A program made the translations under genes and the position numbers. Positions 60,926 through 64,000 of a DNA stretch of 64,000 nt are shown piece by piece. The DNA is from Mesorhizobium huakuii (GTDB taxonomy: Bacteria; Pseudomonadota; Alphaproteobacteria; Rhizobiales; Rhizobiaceae), in contig NZ_BSNY01000030.1 of assembly GCF_030160235.1 (NCBI RefSeq), forward strand, positions 124,001 to 188,000, in the 5' to 3' direction. Under the pieces are notes generated by a model. The model was not told the origin of the DNA. It did no database searches and was given only the letters and a program-made list of their open reading frames with translations. Each line of letters opens with the position of its first letter. The stretch's first letter is position 1.

Positions 60926-61071
60926 CCGGCTGTTGAAGAAGCCGCGCTTGCCGCGGGCCCCATTAAAGTTCGTGTAAGGACGAAGACATAAGATCCGCCT
61001 GCCGCCGAAATCGGGGGCTCGAGACTATTTCAGCTGGCAAGATCGCCGGCCACGGCCGAGGCAGGAGGCGC

Positions 61072-62634
61072 ATGGACAGGCCACGCATCATCGTGACGGC
61101 GGTGGTGCTGGGCTTGGCTGGCGCCATCGCGCCCATCGCGGCGATGTTTCACCTTTCATGGATCCAGGCCGTCCAGAACGAACACGAACGGCTGCATCTG
61201 TTCGCCAGCCGCGCCATCGCCAGGGCCGACATGTCACTCGACGAAGCGCGGGATGCCTTGCGGCAGATCGGCCGGTTCACCGGCATCCCCTGTTCGGCGG
61301 ACCACATCGCCCGCATGCGGCAGCTCACCATCAACACACGCACCATCGAGGAAATGGGCTATTTCGAAAATGGCCTGCTCAAATGCTCGTCATGGGGACC
61401 GACCGACGGCCGCGTCGCGCAATCGAAGCCGGACTTCGTCACCAGCGACGGCATTGCCGTCACCGCTCGCATGCAGCCGGTGATGAGCGCGGGCCACACG
61501 CTGATGGCGCTGCGCTACAAGGACCACAACGCCCTTGTCGATCCGGTGCGCTTTGCCGACATTATCGTCGACCCCGGCGTCCAACTTGCCCTGACGACGG
61601 AAAACGGCATTCTGGTCGGCGCGCTGAACGGCCCCGATCCCGCCCGCATCGGCAAGATCGTCGCCGGTCCTGAAGAAGGCATGGACGACGATCTCCTGTT
61701 TGCCACGGCGCGCGGGACCGGCTGGATCGCCGTCGCCACCGAACCGCAAAGCCAGATCCTGGACGGCGTGCGCCGGCAACAGCGTCTGCTGCTCCCGCTT
61801 GGCGCCTTCATTGCCGCCTTCATCATCGGCCTGGTCGTCTGGCTGTCGCGAAGGCGGCTTTCGCCCCTGGGCGAATTGCAGATCGCCGTGCGCAAGCGCG
61901 AATTCATCGTCCACTATCAGCCGATCGTCGAACTCAGGACCGGCATTTGCATCGGCGCGGAAGCGCTGGTGCGCTGGAAGCGGCCAGACGGATCCCTGGT
62001 CCGGCCCGATCATTTCATTCCGCTTGCCGAGGAGAGCGGACTGATCACGGCGATCACCGATCAGGTCATTGCGCTCGTCGTGTCCGATCTCAACAGCCTT
62101 CTGGTTGCCGATCGTTCCCTTCACATCGCCATCAACCTCAGCGCGACCGACGTCGGCACGGAGCGGGTTCTGCCGGTTATCTCTAAGGCGCTGCAGCATA
62201 CGGGAATCCAGCCGCGGCAGATCTGGCTCGAGGCGACGGAGCGCGGCTTCGTGGATATCGAGGCGGCGCGATCGACGCTCGCGCGTGCCCGCGAACTTGG
62301 CCATGCGGTGGTGATCGACGACTTCGGCACCGGCTATTCGAGCCTGTCCTATCTCGAAGGGCTGCCGCTGGATGCACTCAAGATCGACAAGTCGTTCATC
62401 GACACGATCAGCACGAACTCCGCCACCAGCTCGGTCACGCCGCACATCATCGACATGGCCAAGACGCTGAAGCTGAAGATTGTCGCCGAAGGCGTCGAAA
62501 CGCGGGCCCAGGCCGATTACCTCAAGGAACGCGATGTCGACTACGGCCAGGGCTGGCTGTTCGCCGGGCCCATGCCCGCGGCCGAGTTCATTGCCTATTG
62601 CCGGCGGGCGAAAGTGCCGGCTGGCAAGGCCTAA
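61072..62634 (+). CDS. CSS-motif EAL phosphodiesterase
   Basis: A 520-residue inner-membrane protein. A first helix (VVLGLAGAIAPIAAMF) and a second near 235-255 (LPLGAFIAAFIIGLVVWLSR) enclose a periplasmic domain with the CSS motif (LLKCSSWGPTDG), whose cysteines can form disulfides and control the enzyme. The EAL domain covers about 267-515 with intact catalysis residues: GAEALVRWKRPDG, IAINLSATDVG, LEATERG, VVIDDFGTGYSSLSYLEGLP, LKIDKSFIDTI and VAEGVETRAQAD. It hydrolyses cyclic di-GMP to pGpG, linking periplasmic redox to motility or biofilm. No GGDEF domain is present. Confidence 0.94.
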   Translation: MDRPRIIVTAVVLGLAGAIAPIAAMFHLSWIQAVQNEHERLHLFASRAIARADMSLDEARDALRQIGRFTGIPCSADHIARMRQLTINTRTIEEMGYFENGLLKCSSWGPTDGRVAQSKPDFVTSDGIAVTARMQPVMSAGHTLMALRYKDHNALVDPVRFADIIVDPGVQLALTTENGILVGALNGPDPARIGKIVAGPEEGMDDDLLFATARGTGWIAVATEPQSQILDGVRRQQRLLLPLGAFIAAFIIGLVVWLSRRRLSPLGELQIAVRKREFIVHYQPIVELRTGICIGAEALVRWKRPDGSLVRPDHFIPLAEESGLITAITDQVIALVVSDLNSLLVADRSLHIAINLSATDVGTERVLPVISKALQHTGIQPRQIWLEATERGFVDIEAARSTLARARELGHAVVIDDFGTGYSSLSYLEGLPLDALKIDKSFIDTISTNSATSSVTPHIIDMAKTLKLKIVAEGVETRAQADYLKERDVDYGQGWLFAGPMPAAEFIAYCRRAKVPAGKA

Positions 62635-62652
62635 CTCTTGTTTCAAGCAGCA

Positions 62653-62684
62653 TCCGCCTTCTCCCCTGCGTAGGAGAAGGCGGA
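62653..62684. terminator. Bidirectional hairpin between convergent genes
   Basis: TCCGCCTTCTCC (62653-62664) and GGAGAAGGCGGA (62673-62684) form a perfect 12-bp stem between the convergent EAL and Kazal genes. Its core is the same as the uvrB hairpin (CCTTCTCCC/GGGAGAAGG). No T-run; likely protects both 3' ends. Confidence 0.68.
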
Positions 62685-62693
62685 CCTGCCGTC

Positions 62694-63107
62694 TCAGCAC
62701 GGGCCATCGCCGACGATGCGGTAGTCCGCGGCGCGGGCTTCGCAGGCATTGGAGAAGCTGCGCATCTCGCCATGGCGGCGGGCGCAGACGGGGGCGTATT
62801 CGCGGGTGCAGAACGTCTGCTCTTCGCCACCACCACCATCGCCGCCGTCGCCGCGGCAGGGGCCGTCGCGCACGATGCGGTAGCCGGCGCGGTCCGCGAG
62901 GCAGCTATTGGCAAAGGTCTGGCGGTCGCCGCCGCGCCGGGCGCAGACCGGCTCGTATTGCCTGGTGCAGAATTCCGGTTCGGGACGCGGCGGACGCGGG
63001 CGTGGTCCCGGCCCGTCATCGACGACCACGGTGCAGGCGGCCAGAATCGCCGACAGGAACAGGACGGCAAACCCTTGCCGCGAAAAAACCGACGCCAGGA
63101 ATTTCAT
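62694..63107 (-). CDS. Double-Kazal lipoprotein (protease inhibitor-like)
   Basis: A 137-residue protein. The signal peptide MKFLASVFSRQGFAVLFLSA ends in a lipobox (LAAC), so it is membrane-anchored. A Pro-rich linker follows (PGPRPRPPRPEPE). Two Kazal-type domains are seen: FCTRQYEPVCARRGGDRQTF with ANSCLADRAGYRIVRDGPC, and FCTREYAPVCARRHGEMRSF with SNACEARAADYRIVGDGPC. Each has the C-x-YxPVCA-C-A-C cysteine pattern of serine protease inhibitors. GGGAG lies before the start ATG (63107). It may protect the cell from outside proteases. Bacterial double-Kazal lipoproteins are uncommon. Confidence 0.9.
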   Translation of the reverse strand: MKFLASVFSRQGFAVLFLSAILAACTVVVDDGPGPRPRPPRPEPEFCTRQYEPVCARRGGDRQTFANSCLADRAGYRIVRDGPCRGDGGDGGGGEEQTFCTREYAPVCARRHGEMRSFSNACEARAADYRIVGDGPC

Positions 63108-63608
63108 GGTGATTTCTCCCTCGATCCCATCCCCGATCGCGATCCTCGCCATTCCCCTGCCAAATGCAACGCAGCCTGATGCAACCGCGGTTGCGACGAA
63201 ACGGCGGTTACAGGCCATGACCGGCGTCCGCTGGCGACACTGGCCCATGCGCGATCCCCTTCGTGGGTCAATGACCGGCCCGGCAACGAGGCCTATTTGC
63301 GGCCCGTCGACGCTCAGATCGGTCGATTCTTGCGTCGGGATGCGCTCAGTGTGGCGGCCCGCGGCGCTATCTTGCAACCTTCACGTTTCCGTGCGATAAA
63401 TTCCGTGTTCGGGCATTTGCGACCCGGAGAGCGGAACGTTTTGGACGACCTTTCCCCGATACTGTGAATCTCTGACGGCCCCGTTTTTCGGCGGGGGGTT
63501 TGACCATGCGCCAATGCATGACTGCCGAAAGCAACCACCGGGAACTGCCCTCGACGCCAGGTGGCGGGCAGGACCACCAAAGACTGAACGGGTGAAGGAG
63601 TTTCCCCA
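63108..63608. other. Gap before the second cold shock gene
   Basis: 501 bp without a convincing gene. It includes a CCCCGTTTTTCGGCGGGG hairpin near 63479-63496 and likely the promoter and long 5' leader of the csp gene at 63609. No other structure was recognised. Confidence 0.4.
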
Positions 63609-63821
63609 ATGGCCCAGACCGGCACCGTTAAATTCTTCAACGCGACCAAAGGCTTCGGTTTCATCACGCCCGACGGCGGCGCCAAGGACGTGTTCGTCCA
63701 TATTTCCGCGATCGAGGCATCGGGCCTGCGCACGCTCGTCGACGGCCAGAAGGTCACCTTCGACGTCGAGCCGGACCGCATGGGCAAGGGCCCGAAGGCG
63801 GTCAACCTCCGCGCTGCCTGA
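63609..63821 (+). CDS. Cold shock protein (CspA family), second copy
   Basis: A 70-residue CSD protein: [73 protein letters not shown]1 KGFGFI and RNP2 VFVHI are intact. GAAGGAGTTTCCCCA gives the start. It differs from the copy at 59525 in about half its residues, so the two are old paralogues rather than a recent duplication. A terminator-like hairpin follows at 63905. Confidence 0.97.
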   Translation: MAQTGTVKFFNATKGFGFITPDGGAKDVFVHISAIEASGLRTLVDGQKVTFDVEPDRMGKGPKAVNLRAA

Positions 63822-63904
63822 ACCTTCGGCGCCGCGCGTCCCTGACGGCGAGCGAACGAGGGTTCGCAGCTTGCCCAGCCTGTGGGCACGCAGACAGATT
63901 TTTG

Positions 63905-63936
63905 AAAGGCGCGGCGATTTTCGTCGCGCCTTTTTT
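63905..63936 (+). terminator. Rho-independent terminator of the second cold shock gene
   Basis: AAAGGCGCG-GCGATTTTCGT-CGCGCCTTTTTT: a GC stem with a T-run about 85 bp after the csp stop, a clear intrinsic terminator. Confidence 0.88.
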
Positions 63937-63957
63937 CATACCCGCGGCGCAGCATAA

Positions 63958-64000
63958 GTGCATGTAGCCCGGAAGTGGATCCGGCTCCCGGTCAACGACA
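63958..64000. repeat. Partial rhizobial palindrome at the window edge
   Basis: GTGCATGTAGCCCGGAAGTG, then GATCCGGCTCCCGGTCAACG and ACA at the edge. The first half GCATGTxGCCCGxAAGTG and the inverted end (GTCAACGACA...) resemble the common Mesorhizobium/Agrobacterium dispersed palindrome that closes with TGC. It is cut by the window, so only a partial copy is visible. Confidence 0.5.

Overview
The window is about 64 kb of GC-rich, gene-dense chromosome from an alphaproteobacterium of the order Hyphomicrobiales (Rhizobiales). The best guess is Mesorhizobium or a close relative. This rests on the type of gene families (extensin-like pairs, a DUF2778 protein, DUF1344, DUF1127-like, DUF3137, an ExsH-like glycanase with a PrsD/PrsE-type secretion pair), on the very high third-position GC that opens long antisense frames, and on several intergenic palindromes of the rhizobial type. 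No rRNA, tRNA, insertion sequence, phage gene or CRISPR array was seen. It reads as ordinary chromosome with accessory patches.

Layout: 0-6.2 kb holds a TPR protein fragment, a DUF3775 protein, two tandem extensin-like proteins, a ChaC-type cyclotransferase, an LssY-C protein and a CNNM/CorC membrane protein. 6.2-10.8 kb is a minus-strand unit of an RTX/GH16 glycanase followed by its type I exporter (ABC permease and HlyD adaptor). 11-14 kb holds a DMT transporter diverging from a DGPF/YciI protein plus ECF42-type sigma factor pair with a recognisable promoter. 14.2-19.2 kb is one 1675-residue autotransporter. 19.2-24.2 kb contains three regulator-target pairs arranged divergently: TetR/secreted RidA, HxlR/quinone oxidoreductase (with an MBL hydrolase), and HxlR/FMN reductase. 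The first and third have clear palindromes between the genes.

24.6-31.2 kb carries a thioesterase, purC, a translationally coupled catabolic trio (GMC oxidoreductase, enolase-superfamily dehydratase, HIBADH-type dehydrogenase) and a lipid kinase. 31.8-41.3 kb is mostly poorly characterised exported or membrane proteins, plus a Tat-type FAD oxidase and a CapA-like phosphatase. 41.4-46.3 kb is a minus-strand unit that starts with a Tat-signal isoaspartate-methyltransferase-like protein, then a polytopic protein with a spermidine-synthase-like domain, an exported alpha/beta hydrolase and a small membrane protein. 46.8-54.5 kb holds a DUF2778 L,D-transpeptidase-like protein, an unusually long UvrB, a DMT transporter and an ABC-F ATPase. 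The ABC-F gene is preceded by a strongly initiated 23-codon leader peptide whose 3' end forms a perfect hairpin.

54.6-64 kb holds small stress-type or unknown proteins, a GST, a VOC protein, DUF1428, a TPR-sulfotransferase, two cold shock proteins, a run of small unknown genes, a CSS-motif EAL phosphodiesterase and a double-Kazal lipoprotein. The most attractive candidates for something undescribed are the ABC-F leader (52.7 kb), the exported methyltransferase operon (41.4-46.3 kb), the repeat-bearing UvrB tail and the small-gene run after cspA.
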